From: Xanthomonas cassavae CFBP 4642
Lineage (GTDB): Bacteria > Pseudomonadota > Gammaproteobacteria > Xanthomonadales > Xanthomonadaceae
Direction: 5' to 3'
NCBI RefSeq assembly: GCF_000454545.1
Contig: NZ_CM002139.1
Location: 3,840,849-3,904,848 of the forward strand
Length of the DNA stretch: 64,000 nt
Positions 9,788 to 18,917 of this stretch are shown piece after piece; positions within the stretch are counted from its first letter, which is position 1; every line of letters starts with the position of its first letter. The notes below the pieces were generated by a model, which was not told the origin of the DNA, did not search any database, and was given only the letters and a program-made list of their open reading frames with translations. Position numbers and translations under genes: made by a program.

Positions 9788-10444
9788 ATGACGATCGATT
9801 TCACCCAGGCCCGCGAAAAAATGGTCGAACAGCAGATCCGGCCGTGGGACGTGCTGGACCTGCGCGTGCTCGACGTGCTGGCGCGCCTGCCGCGCGAAGT
9901 CTTCGTGCCGGAGGCCTACAAGACCCTGGCCTATGTCGATGTGGAGATTCCGCTGTCGACCGGCCACAAGATGATGAAGCCGGTGGTCGAAGGCCGCATG
10001 TTGCAGGCGCTGGACCTGCAGCCGGGCGAAGACGTGCTGGAAATCGGCACCGGCAGCGGGTTTTCCACCGCCTGCCTGGCCGCACTGGCTCGCGAAGTGG
10101 TCAGTCTGGAGATCGACCCGGCGCTAGCCGCGGCGGCACGCGCCAATCTCGACAATGCCGGCCTCGGCAGCAACGTGCGCATCGAAACCGCCGATGTCTT
10201 CGGTTGGCAGAGCGAGCGCCGCTTCGATGCCATCTGCGTGACCGGCGCGGTCGATACGCTGCCTGCCCAGTGGCTGCAGTGGCTGCGCCCGAATGGCCGG
10301 CTGTTCGTCGTCCGCGGTCACGATCCGGTCATGGAAGCGGTCCTGGTTCGCGGCGAGGTCAACGCCCCGCGCATTGAATCGTTGTTCGAAACCGACCTCG
10401 CCTATCTCCAGGGCGCCGCACCGACGCCCCGATTCCAATTCTGA
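9788..10444 (+). CDS. Protein-L-isoaspartate O-methyltransferase-like protein
   Basis: A 218-residue PCMT-family protein that would methylate isoaspartyl residues in damaged proteins using SAM. It shows MVEQQIRPWDV near the N-terminus and the SAM motif VLEIGTGSGFSTACLA at about residues 80-95. The ATG at 9788 gives the usual family N-terminus MTIDFTQAREKMVEQQI. It precedes tolC by 20 bp and is probably co-transcribed; this pcm-tolC linkage is common in the group. Some family members in this position may have another substrate. Confidence 0.88.
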   Translation: MTIDFTQAREKMVEQQIRPWDVLDLRVLDVLARLPREVFVPEAYKTLAYVDVEIPLSTGHKMMKPVVEGRMLQALDLQPGEDVLEIGTGSGFSTACLAALAREVVSLEIDPALAAAARANLDNAGLGSNVRIETADVFGWQSERRFDAICVTGAVDTLPAQWLQWLRPNGRLFVVRGHDPVMEAVLVRGEVNAPRIESLFETDLAYLQGAAPTPRFQF

Positions 10445-10464
10445 TTCCCAAGGAAGCCCCCCCG

Positions 10465-11838
10465 ATGATCCGCCGATCCCTCGCCCTGGCCCTGGCCACC
10501 GTCCTGTCACCGATGGCAGCGCATGCCACCGATCTGCTGCAGGTCTACGAAATGGCCCGCAATGGCGATCCGCAGCTGGCCGTGGCCGAGTCCACCCGGC
10601 TGGTGAATCGGGAGGGACAGGTGCAGGCGCGCGCGGCATTGTTGCCACAGATCAACGGTGCCTACGACTACAGTAAGTCGCACCGCGAAATCGAAGGCCA
10701 GGATGGCCGTCTCACGACCTCGTCTCGCTCGACCCAGTTGCAAGGCTCGCAGACGATCTTCAACTGGTCGCAGTTCGCCACCTTGCGTGCGCAACGCGAA
10801 GTGGCCAAGGCGGCAGATTTCACGCTGGCGTCCGCCAACAACGACTTGATCACCCGCACCTCGGCGGCGTATTTCCAGGTGCTGGTCGGCATCGAGTCGC
10901 TCGCGGCGGCGGAGACTAACGAAGCGGCGGCCAAGAAGCAGTTCGACTATGCCGACAAGCGCCTTGAAGTTGGCCTGGCGCCGATCACCGACGTACACGA
11001 AGCCCGCGCGCAGTATGACCAGGCACGCGCCGACACGATCAACGCGCGCAACACGCTGAAGGATTACTACCAGGCACTGACCGAACTCACCGGCCAGCCG
11101 GTGGTGGGCCTGCGCTCACTGCCGGAAGATTTCCGTCCCGAAGTGCCCGCCGCCTATAGCAACGTGGATCAGCTGGTCGCCAGCGCGATCGCCGACAACC
11201 CGGCATTGAAGGCGCAGCAGCTGCAGGTCAGCGCAGCAGAGGCACAGGTCAATGCCGCGCGTGCAGGTCACCTGCCCACGGTCAGCCTGACCGGCAGCAT
11301 TGGCCGCAGCAACAGCTGGGGTACCGGTGCCGCTGAAAGCGGCGTGTTCACCACTCAGGGCCGAGACATCGATACCGACTCCGTCGGCATCAGCGTGTCG
11401 ATTCCGATCTTCGCTGGCGGTGCCACGCAATCGGCCGTGCGTCAGGCGCTGTCACAGCGCGATATCCAGCAGGACACCTACGAGCAGCAGAAGCGCGCGC
11501 TGGACCGCAATACGCGCAATGCCTACCAAACCGTGGTCGCCGGCATCAGCGAAGTGGAAGCGCGTCGCCTGGCCGTGGTCTCCGCGCAGGCTGCCTACGA
11601 TGCATCGCAGGTCGGCCTGGAAGTCGGTACCCGCACCGTGCTGGACGTGGTGCAGAACCAGCGCACGCTGTTCCAGGCGCAGTTGAACTACGCGCAGTCG
11701 CGCTACACCTTCCTGCAGAACCGTCTGTTGCTGGGTCAGGCCATCGGCAAGCTGGATATCACCGATCTGCAGGACGTCAATCGTCTGCTGTCGCAGGATG
11801 CCGAATCGAAGCTGCAAGGCAGCGGTTCGCTGCAGTAA
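10465..11838 (+). CDS. tolC: TolC-family outer membrane channel
   Basis: Outer membrane factor for tripartite efflux and type I secretion. It has 457 residues with a signal peptide (MIRRSLALALATVLSPMAAHA, cut after residue 21 or nearby) and two tandem OEP repeats. Typical motifs are NLLITR-like helical segments (NDLITRTSAAYFQVL) and GTRTVLDVVQNQRTLFQAQ. A good ribosome-binding site (AAGGAAG) precedes the ATG, and a strong terminator follows. It is the only TolC-like gene in the window, so it may serve the microcin exporter at 22.8-27 kb and the type I secretion expected for an RTX protein. Confidence 0.95.
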   Translation: MIRRSLALALATVLSPMAAHATDLLQVYEMARNGDPQLAVAESTRLVNREGQVQARAALLPQINGAYDYSKSHREIEGQDGRLTTSSRSTQLQGSQTIFNWSQFATLRAQREVAKAADFTLASANNDLITRTSAAYFQVLVGIESLAAAETNEAAAKKQFDYADKRLEVGLAPITDVHEARAQYDQARADTINARNTLKDYYQALTELTGQPVVGLRSLPEDFRPEVPAAYSNVDQLVASAIADNPALKAQQLQVSAAEAQVNAARAGHLPTVSLTGSIGRSNSWGTGAAESGVFTTQGRDIDTDSVGISVSIPIFAGGATQSAVRQALSQRDIQQDTYEQQKRALDRNTRNAYQTVVAGISEVEARRLAVVSAQAAYDASQVGLEVGTRTVLDVVQNQRTLFQAQLNYAQSRYTFLQNRLLLGQAIGKLDITDLQDVNRLLSQDAESKLQGSGSLQ

Positions 11839-11854
11839 GAGTGGATTGCACCTC

Positions 11855-11886
11855 ATGAAAAGGCGGGCGAAAGCCCGCTTTTTCAT
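11855..11886. terminator. Bidirectional terminator after tolC
   Basis: Stem GCGGGC-GAAA-GCCCGC flanked by A-rich and T-rich tracts (ATGAAAA before, CTTTTTCAT after). It lies 17 bp past the tolC stop and is symmetrical, so it could also stop transcripts from the waaA side. Confidence 0.88.
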
Positions 11887-12074
11887 GGGCGCTGCGCTCT
11901 GGTGCAGGCCGCAGCGCGGCGAGTGCGCTACATACGCCAGCGCCTGGCGCGATGACATGTACTCGATAAAGCGCCGCGTCGATTCACGCCACGGCGTCGT
12001 CAACACTGCATCTTGAACCCTGCCGGTCAGCGTACCTGGCTCGATACAGCCCTGGCGCGCAGAGGCAGCAGATC

Positions 12075-13391
12075 TCAGCCCACCACGCCCTCGGTGGCCA
12101 CCGGCGGCAAATCCTGCGCAATCTGCACCAGCGTACGCGCCACCGCACCCTTGCCATTGGCCACCAGCGCCAGGCCCGCGGCCGCCATCGCCTTACGCTG
12201 TGCGGGATCGCCCAGCAACCGGGCCAGATCGCGATACACGCAATCGGCGTCCTCGCAGATGGCAACCGCATCGGCCTCGCGCATGCGCCGCGAGATTTCC
12301 GAAAAGTTATGCAGATGCGGGCCGGTCACCGCCGGCGTGCCCACTGCTGCCGGCTCCAGCAGGTTGTGCCCACCGATCAGCTGCAGGCTGCCGCCGACGA
12401 AGGCGACCTGCGCGCATGCATAGAAACTCATCAGCTCGCCCAGGGTGTCGAGTACGAAGACCTTGTCGCGCGCCTGCGGCCACTGCTGCACCTTGCGTGT
12501 GGCCACGCTCCAGCCGCGCTCGCGCGCCAACGCCTCGACCTTGGGAAACCGCTCGGGATGGCGTGGCGCCCAGAGCAGCAGCAGATCGGGAAACTCGGCC
12601 AGCAACCGCGCATGGATATCGGCCACCGCAGCCTCCTCGCCCTCATGCGTGCTGGCGGCGATCCATACCGGCCGTGTTGCCGGCACATGGGTGCGGAACT
12701 GCGTGACCAGGGCCTGCAATTGGTCGGGCGCGGCGATATCGAATTTGAGATTACCCAGCGCCACCACCTGCTCCGGCCGCGCACCCAGGGTGAGGAAGCG
12801 TTCGGCATCGTCTTGCGATTGTGCTGCCACGCAGGTCACCGTACGCAGCGCGCGGCTGATCAACGGTGCCAGCACGCGATAGCCGCGCAACGAGCGCGCC
12901 GACAGCCGCGCGTTGAGGATGTACAGCGGAATCCTGCGGTCGCGGCAACCGAACAACATGTTCGGCCACAACTCGGTTTCCAGGATCAGCGCCAGCCGCG
13001 GGCGGAAGTGCTCAAGAAACCGCCCCACGCTGCCGGGCACGTCGTACGGCAGATAGACGTGATCCACCGCATCGCCCCACACCGCACGCACGCGTTCGGA
13101 GCCGGTGGGCGTGATGGTGGTGATGACCCAACGGATATCCGGCCGCTGCGCGCGCAAGGCGTTGACCAGCGGCGCGGCCGCGTTGACCTCGCCCACCGAT
13201 ACCGCATGTACCCACACGCGCGGGCGGCCGCAGGCATGCGTATACGACGCATAGCGCTCGTTCCAGCGATTGAAGTATTCGCGCACGCGGAAACCGCGCC
13301 ACACCAGGTGGTACACCGTGATCGGCAGCAACAGATACAACAGCGCCGAGTACAGCCCACGCAACAGCCATTCGATCGGGTCTTTCCGCAT
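12075..13391 (-). CDS. waaA: Kdo transferase WaaA
   Basis: Adds 3-deoxy-D-manno-octulosonic acid to lipid IVA at the inner face of the cytoplasmic membrane during lipopolysaccharide core synthesis. The 438 residues start with a membrane anchor (LYSALLYLLLPITVYHLVW). The glycosyltransferase N domain holds the conserved SVGEVNAA (catalytic Glu), and the GT-B C domain has GNLKFD and GGHNLLEPAAVGTP. It is divergent from lpxL, its pathway neighbour, with 76 bp between. Confidence 0.96.
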   Translation of the reverse strand: MRKDPIEWLLRGLYSALLYLLLPITVYHLVWRGFRVREYFNRWNERYASYTHACGRPRVWVHAVSVGEVNAAAPLVNALRAQRPDIRWVITTITPTGSERVRAVWGDAVDHVYLPYDVPGSVGRFLEHFRPRLALILETELWPNMLFGCRDRRIPLYILNARLSARSLRGYRVLAPLISRALRTVTCVAAQSQDDAERFLTLGARPEQVVALGNLKFDIAAPDQLQALVTQFRTHVPATRPVWIAASTHEGEEAAVADIHARLLAEFPDLLLLWAPRHPERFPKVEALARERGWSVATRKVQQWPQARDKVFVLDTLGELMSFYACAQVAFVGGSLQLIGGHNLLEPAAVGTPAVTGPHLHNFSEISRRMREADAVAICEDADCVYRDLARLLGDPAQRKAMAAAGLALVANGKGAVARTLVQIAQDLPPVATEGVVG

Positions 13392-13467
13392 CCGTGCAGG
13401 ATACGGGAGCGCTCCTGCGTGCGCATGTGCACGCTGCCGCGCGCACGCGATCCCTTAGAATTGGCGC

Positions 13468-14388
13468 ATGTCCGAGTCCGCCAACGTCGCCGTCCGCCCT
13501 TCCCTGCGCAACCCCAGGCACTGGCCCATGTTCCTTGGCCTGGCCGTGATGGTGCTGGCCGGGCGTTTGCCCTGGACGCTGCAGCGCGCGTTGGGCCGCG
13601 GCGTGGGCTGGATCGCGATGCGCATGGCCGGCACGCGCCGGCGCGCTGCCGAGGTCAACCTCAAACTCTGCTTTCCCGAGCAGGACGACGCCTGGCGGGC
13701 ACGACTGTTGCGCGACAGCTTCGATGCGCTGGGCGTGGGCCTGTTCGAATTTGCGCGCGCCTGGTGGGGCAGCATCGACGCCATTCGCCCCGGGGTACAG
13801 ATCGAAGGCCTGGAACATCTGCAACAGCTGCAGGAACAACAGCGTGGCGTGCTGCTGGTATCGGGCCATTTCATGACGCTGGAGATGTGCGGGCGCCTGC
13901 TCTGCGACCACGTGCCGCTGGCCGGAATGTACCGCAAGCACCGCAACCCGGTGTTCGAATGGGCGGTCAAGCGTGGGCGTCTGCGCTATGCCACGCACAT
14001 GTTTGCCAACGAAGACCTGCGCGCCACCCTCAAGCATCTCAAGCGCGGCGGTTTCCTGTGGTACGCGCCGGACCAGGACATGCGCGGCAAGGACACCGTG
14101 TTCGTGCCGTTCTTTGGCCACCCGGCGTCCACCATCACCGCCACCCATCAGCTGGCGCGGCTGACCGGCTGCGCGGTGGTGCCGTACTTCCATCGCCGCG
14201 AAGGCGGCCGCTACATCCTCAAGATCGCCCCGCCGCTGGCGGGCATTCCATCAGAGGATGTGATCGCCGATACCACGCAGGTCAATGCGGCGATCGAGGA
14301 CATGGTGCGCGAGGCACCGGATCAATACCTGTGGATCCATCGCCGTTTCAAGCGTCAGCCCGGCGGGCGCAGCGCGTTCTATCGGTGA
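13468..14388 (+). CDS. lpxL: Lipid A acyltransferase, LpxL/HtrB family
   Basis: Transfers a secondary acyl chain onto Kdo2-lipid A. The 306 residues carry an N-terminal membrane segment (about 17-31) and the catalytic HX4E motif at H134/E139 in SGHFMTLEM. WYAPDQDMRGKDTVFVPFFG is the conserved block IV-like region. It lies divergent to waaA. Its last 45 codons are present a second time at 19870-20006, so this gene marks the left edge of an accessory cassette. The C-terminus here ends FYR. Confidence 0.94.
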   Translation: MSESANVAVRPSLRNPRHWPMFLGLAVMVLAGRLPWTLQRALGRGVGWIAMRMAGTRRRAAEVNLKLCFPEQDDAWRARLLRDSFDALGVGLFEFARAWWGSIDAIRPGVQIEGLEHLQQLQEQQRGVLLVSGHFMTLEMCGRLLCDHVPLAGMYRKHRNPVFEWAVKRGRLRYATHMFANEDLRATLKHLKRGGFLWYAPDQDMRGKDTVFVPFFGHPASTITATHQLARLTGCAVVPYFHRREGGRYILKIAPPLAGIPSEDVIADTTQVNAAIEDMVREAPDQYLWIHRRFKRQPGGRSAFYR

Positions 14389-14389
14389 G
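14253..14389 (+). repeat. Direct repeat copy 1 (lpxL 3' end)
   Basis: This 137-bp stretch covering the last codons and stop of lpxL aligns without gaps to 19870-20006, with 9 mismatches counted by eye (about 93% identity). Both copies have the same orientation and flank the effector cassette. Confidence 0.9.
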
Positions 14390-14526
14390 GTGGATTGGTC
14401 CGAAGCATGTTGTAAGCGCATCCACAGTGCGCGTCTTCAAGTGGGTACTCGACTTTGACCGCTGACGGAATTCAGAAATGGAGCGATATCGAAGCGGCGT
14501 TCCAGCAGACATGCATGCGAGACGGC

Positions 14527-14958
14527 CTATAGGTAAAGCAAACGAGCCCGGTGTTCGCCGACCACCGCTAGCATATGGATAGGCAATCCATAGGCGTAGG
14601 CGTACAGCTCGATCCAACCAGGATTCAGCGTTTCGACAAGTCGCCGCTGCCAGGCATGTGGCCAGGTGCGGAGTTGCTTCGCCCGCGCCTGTGCCGTTGC
14701 CATGTCGGCATACGCTTGCAACCACACCAGCAAGGCCGGTCTTACGCAACGCTCTGGCACGACCTGTCTCTGGTCCCGCGCGAAGCGCTTAGTGATCTTT
14801 TCGATCGCGCTCATACTGTCTGCCACGTCGATATAGAACGTTTCGCATCGTGCATGCGCAAGCAAATAGACCAGCGCCGGCCCATGTTGGAGACTGTGCC
14901 AGTCGACGCGCTCCAGAGCCGAGAACTCAGGACCCAGTACCGACACTTCAGGTCGCAT
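14527..14958 (-). CDS. GIY-YIG-fold protein, probably catalytically degenerate
   Basis: About 143 residues resembling single-domain GIY-YIG nucleases of the UvrC/YhbQ type. It has a VYLLAHARCETFYIDV strand pair, then VWLQAYADMATAQARAKQLRTW and NPGWIELYAY, which match the family spacing. Key residues differ: GIY reads LVY, YIG reads YID, and the usual REKQ reads RAKQ, so nuclease activity is doubtful. The ATG at 14958 is favoured because it lies just past the effector stop codon; an in-frame ATG at 14985 is possible and would overlap the effector. No strong ribosome-binding site is visible. Confidence 0.6.
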   Translation of the reverse strand: MRPEVSVLGPEFSALERVDWHSLQHGPALVYLLAHARCETFYIDVADSMSAIEKITKRFARDQRQVVPERCVRPALLVWLQAYADMATAQARAKQLRTWPHAWQRRLVETLNPGWIELYAYAYGLPIHMLAVVGEHRARLLYL

Positions 14959-14971
14959 CCAAGATGTGCTG

Positions 14972-17900
14972 TCAGCCACTGGCATGGGCTCCTTGCTTGC
15001 CAGCATTGCAAACCTTGCCGAGCACATTGGCCGATACCGGTTGGCGTGCGCGCATGCTCGGCTGCATCTGCATACCACTGAGGGGAGTGCCGCACTTTCG
15101 ATGTGGCGCAGGGATCGCGCAACCAGCGTCCATGCTCGGCAGCGATGCAAGGGCTGACCTCAATATCACCCGGCTACCAAGTACCGGCCCTGGCGGTGCC
15201 GGGTCCTGCCTGGCTTGGGCAATCGCTTCCTGCTGCCGCACGGTCTCCAGCGTGTGGGCCTGCGCCTGTTGCATCGATTCCTGGATCGACGGCGTAGGCT
15301 CGGCGAGCGAGAGGTTCATCCGCTTGGTGGGGTCGGTGGCGTGTTGCGCATAAAAAGTGTCGTTGACCACATCCACGCGCCCGTGCCAGTCCGGCTTGAA
15401 GCCGATGGTGTACATCTCTGTAGCGACCTGGTGCAGGCGATCCTCCGGCAGCGGCGTGCCCTTGGCCTCCAGGCGATCTTTCACATCTGCATACAACGCA
15501 TGGCCGGGGTGCGCGGGATCACTCATGGGCCGCAGTGCGGGCGAGGTCTGGCTGCGCTGGGGGCTGTCGATGCTGCTTGCCACCGGTGCCTGGTTGGGTT
15601 GATCTTCGATTTTCTCCTGCTCCTTCAGTCGCCCGCGCTCCTGTTGCAGCGTTTGCTCCTGCTGCAGCTGCCACTGGCGTTGCTGATCCAGCGCTTGTTG
15701 CTGGTGCTGCGCGTGCAGGTCGGGTTGGCTGCGGTCGGGAGATGCGACGGCTGCGGTTGGTGCGGCCATGGCGGCGTGCGGCGCGTCCTGCAGCCCGGGA
15801 GCGGCAGGTTGCCGCGTCACGTCGCGCTGGGCAATGGCAATGCCCGCCTGCTGCTGCACCGCCGCCAGGGTACTGCGGTCGGCAATGCCGTTGACCTCGT
15901 CCATGCCGTGCATCAACTGAAACGCCTGCACCCCGCGCAGGGTGGGCTGGTCGTAAACGCCATTGAGTTCCACCGGGGTCTTGATCCGATCGTTGATGCC
16001 CAACTGGATCAGGCTGGCCTGCAGCGCCTGTACCTCGGTGCCACGATCGCCGGGTTGCAAGCGTCCCTGATCGCTGGGCGCCAAGCTGGCAGAGACTCCG
16101 GCGGTGTTGGACACATGGGTGTCAGTGCTTAGCGCCGGCGATGCAACCGAAGGTCCGGCAGCCTGGATGGCTGGCGCAGGCGCGACGTCGATCCCGGGTG
16201 CACGCACGTTGACGGTGGCGAGCGTGGCGATCTCGGGCGCTGCGTGTGGCGCAATGCGCTGGCCATTGGGCTGCGACGGCGGCGCGGGGCCTGCGGCAAC
16301 GTGTGGCATCGACGCTTCAGCGGTGGGTGCGAGGTTTTGTCCGCGCATCTGCACCTCGCGCAGGGCTTGCCGAATGTCCTCACTGCTGGTCACGGCGGCC
16401 ACGCGGTCCACGCCATCGGCATCGCGTTGAAAATGCGCGATGGGGCTATCGGCACCAAATGCACCGGTGGGGCCGCGTTGCAGTTTCATCGAGCCATCGC
16501 CGGCAAGGCCGTGCGCTGCGCGCGTGCGCGTGGTCGCCAGATCGATCGCCTCGCGCCACTCCGGCTTCAGTTCGGTGCCGACGATGCGATAGCGGTAGAG
16601 CGTTTCTTCGCGCTGCTGATCCTGCAGCGATGGCGGCGACTGCCGGATGGCCGCCACCGCCTGCGCATGCTCAGCCAGTGCCGGCCGCAGGATCGCGCGG
16701 GTGGCGTCCAGTTCCAACGCGACATTGCCTGTTGCTGGGCCAGCGGCGCCGGTCCAGCGGCCGTCGGCAGCGCGGCGATACTGCTGGCCGTCCGATGCGG
16801 TCAACGCGTCTGCATTGGGTAATGCCTGTTGTACTGTCTCCGACAACGGCAATCCAGCCGCCGCCCAGCCGCTGCGCTGATACGCCAGCTCATAGCGCGC
16901 GGCAATCGCGCCGGGGCTGTTGGCGATGTTGCCGGCGATCACGGCTTGCGCTTGTGCGTCCAGTTCCGCCGCGCGCAGTGGCGGTGCGATATCGGTGCGG
17001 TAGACAGCGCTGTCGGCGTCTGCAACCACACCGCTCTGCACCGTGCGTCGCCATTGCCCATCGTTGGGATCGCGCGACCAGTCGGCGGTGCTCAAGCTGG
17101 GCGGATCGATGTCGCTGGCCGGCAGGCGATACGGATTTTGCGGTGCGGGTGCATCTCTGAGTGCCAGCGCGGCGGCGGCGTTGGTGGCCTGGTAATTCAG
17201 TTCGCGGGCTTTTTCGTAGCTGGCGACGATGGGCGTGGCGGTGGGATTGTCCACGCCATCATTGGTGGTGTCGGCCTTGCCCTCGCGCGCCCACGCGGTG
17301 CCGTTGAACGACCATTGCGTCCCGTCGCGATCGGTCAGGGTGTAGATGGCGCGGTTGTCGAGCAACTCGGCGGCCTTCTCGCCGGCCTTGCTCATGAAAT
17401 ACGCATCGGCGGCGATCAGCGCCATCGGGCCGGCGCCGGATGCGCCCAGCGCATACGCCGCTGCGGTGCCACCGGCCCAGCCGCCGACGTTGCGGCCGGC
17501 GAAATGCGCCAGTTCCGATTGAGCGGCCAGCGGGTTGCTTTGCGAAAGCAACGTGGCGATTTTTTCGCCGGACTGCTGTGCCTCGTACAGCGTGGCGGCC
17601 ACGCCCAGCGCGCCAGCGGCGCGTGCGCCAGGATGGTCGAGCAGCGTCGGTGCATAAGGCCGGAACGCGACATTGCCACTGCGCTCAAGGCGTGCAGCCA
17701 ATGCATCGCCTTCGGTCAACGCGGCATCGGCGACCTGCGCGGTACGTTGTACCGGTCGTGCGGCCTCTGCCATCGGTGCCAATGCGCCGTGCAACGGCTC
17801 GGGCGCTTGGGCGGGGATCGTGACCACTTCGCCTGGTGGCACGTAACGCGCGTTATCGGCTGTGAGTTGATGCACCTGGCCGGCGAGCGTGGCACGCTCG

Positions 17901-18904
17901 ACCTTGGATGCCACGCGAAACAAGGCATTCCCTTCTTCTGAGCTGTGCAGCACATTCATCCGCGCATCGGTCGGCTCGTGCATGCGCGGCAACAACGGCT
18001 CGCTGAGCACCCCATTGTGATAATCGGTCATCAGGTTGAGGCTGCGCACGCCCAGCCCGCCGCGCAGGTAACTGCCGCCGATGTCCGAGTGCGCGCCGGC
18101 GACGGTGACATGCAGAAAACGGCCATCTTCCGAAACGCCCTGCGGAAGGATCTGATCCACCGGAAACAAACCGCGCCGCTCATCGGCAGCGGTGACCTGA
18201 AAGCCGGACACCACCGACGGCGGCAGGCGCCGGTCGAACAGCTCCATGTACCCGGTGGGCACCGGGTCGTACAGGCCCACGCTCATCGGGGTGCGGCCGG
18301 GGGATTGGTGGTAGCGGTTGTAGATGGGATGGCCGTCTTCACTGAACCCACGAATGCCGCCGTCGGGATCGGGAATGCCGCGACCATCGATCATGCGCGC
18401 CAGCAACGGCACCTGGCTGGCGCCGCGGCTGAAGCCTTCCAGATGGAAGGTAATTTTTGCTTGCGGGTCGGCTTGAAAGATTTCCTGCGACTGCGTCCTC
18501 AGACGCTCATACATTTCCTCTGCACGCGCCAGGCTGGTCCGGCCAGTGGCGCCGTCCACCGTGCGGGTCAGAACTTCGTCCTGGGTGCCGGCACCTTCGA
18601 TGTATTCGAAGTCGATGCGTTCTATACCAGCTTTCTTTAAATCTTTAACTTGCTCTCTAAACTTGGCGACATTGGTGGCATGCAATGGATCCTTGTCGGC
18701 ATCGTTGCCGGTGCCATCCATCAGGCCAACGATCAGATACGAGTGCGGGTCGGCACGGTCGAACAGCTGCGGCGTCTTGAAGCGATACAAGTCTTGTGCA
18801 GCTTGCTCGTAGGTTTGCAGATGCTCCGGCGTGGCGGCGTAATGCGACACATCGTCGAGTGGCAGGCCATCTGCGCCCAGTTGCAGCACGGTCTTCTTGT
18901 CCAT
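14972..18904 (-). CDS. DUF2235 (Tle1-like) lipase effector with XVIPCD-like type IV secretion tag
   Basis: A 1310-residue multidomain protein, probably an interbacterial toxin. Residues about 55-330 are a DUF2235 alpha/beta hydrolase: DGTGND at 63-68, nucleophile elbow GFSRG with S159, and likely acid and base D212 (LYDPVPTG) and H271 (GAHSDIGG). A small-residue-rich region (about 430-520) and a long Ala/Gln-rich linker follow. A PG_binding_1 domain lies at about 947-1015. A XVIPCD-like segment (about 1120-1215; HPGHALYADVKDRLE and PEDRLHQVATEM) follows; in Xanthomonas this domain targets toxins to the type IV system. The last 85 residues look like non-native read-through. The preceding 274-residue gene may encode its partner. 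Confidence 0.82.
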   Translation of the reverse strand: MDKKTVLQLGADGLPLDDVSHYAATPEHLQTYEQAAQDLYRFKTPQLFDRADPHSYLIVGLMDGTGNDADKDPLHATNVAKFREQVKDLKKAGIERIDFEYIEGAGTQDEVLTRTVDGATGRTSLARAEEMYERLRTQSQEIFQADPQAKITFHLEGFSRGASQVPLLARMIDGRGIPDPDGGIRGFSEDGHPIYNRYHQSPGRTPMSVGLYDPVPTGYMELFDRRLPPSVVSGFQVTAADERRGLFPVDQILPQGVSEDGRFLHVTVAGAHSDIGGSYLRGGLGVRSLNLMTDYHNGVLSEPLLPRMHEPTDARMNVLHSSEEGNALFRVASKVERATLAGQVHQLTADNARYVPPGEVVTIPAQAPEPLHGALAPMAEAARPVQRTAQVADAALTEGDALAARLERSGNVAFRPYAPTLLDHPGARAAGALGVAATLYEAQQSGEKIATLLSQSNPLAAQSELAHFAGRNVGGWAGGTAAAYALGASGAGPMALIAADAYFMSKAGEKAAELLDNRAIYTLTDRDGTQWSFNGTAWAREGKADTTNDGVDNPTATPIVASYEKARELNYQATNAAAALALRDAPAPQNPYRLPASDIDPPSLSTADWSRDPNDGQWRRTVQSGVVADADSAVYRTDIAPPLRAAELDAQAQAVIAGNIANSPGAIAARYELAYQRSGWAAAGLPLSETVQQALPNADALTASDGQQYRRAADGRWTGAAGPATGNVALELDATRAILRPALAEHAQAVAAIRQSPPSLQDQQREETLYRYRIVGTELKPEWREAIDLATTRTRAAHGLAGDGSMKLQRGPTGAFGADSPIAHFQRDADGVDRVAAVTSSEDIRQALREVQMRGQNLAPTAEASMPHVAAGPAPPSQPNGQRIAPHAAPEIATLATVNVRAPGIDVAPAPAIQAAGPSVASPALSTDTHVSNTAGVSASLAPSDQGRLQPGDRGTEVQALQASLIQLGINDRIKTPVELNGVYDQPTLRGVQAFQLMHGMDEVNGIADRSTLAAVQQQAGIAIAQRDVTRQPAAPGLQDAPHAAMAAPTAAVASPDRSQPDLHAQHQQQALDQQRQWQLQQEQTLQQERGRLKEQEKIEDQPNQAPVASSIDSPQRSQTSPALRPMSDPAHPGHALYADVKDRLEAKGTPLPEDRLHQVATEMYTIGFKPDWHGRVDVVNDTFYAQHATDPTKRMNLSLAEPTPSIQESMQQAQAHTLETVRQQEAIAQARQDPAPPGPVLGSRVILRSALASLPSMDAGCAIPAPHRKCGTPLSGMQMQPSMRARQPVSANVLGKVCNAGKQGAHASG

Positions 18905-18917
18905 GGTGCATGCTCCG

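Noticed and set aside
12309..14465. 718-codon plus-strand frame spanning waaA antisense and an alternative lpxL frame
   Set aside because: It crosses two genuine genes with family motifs in other frames and has no coherent protein features.
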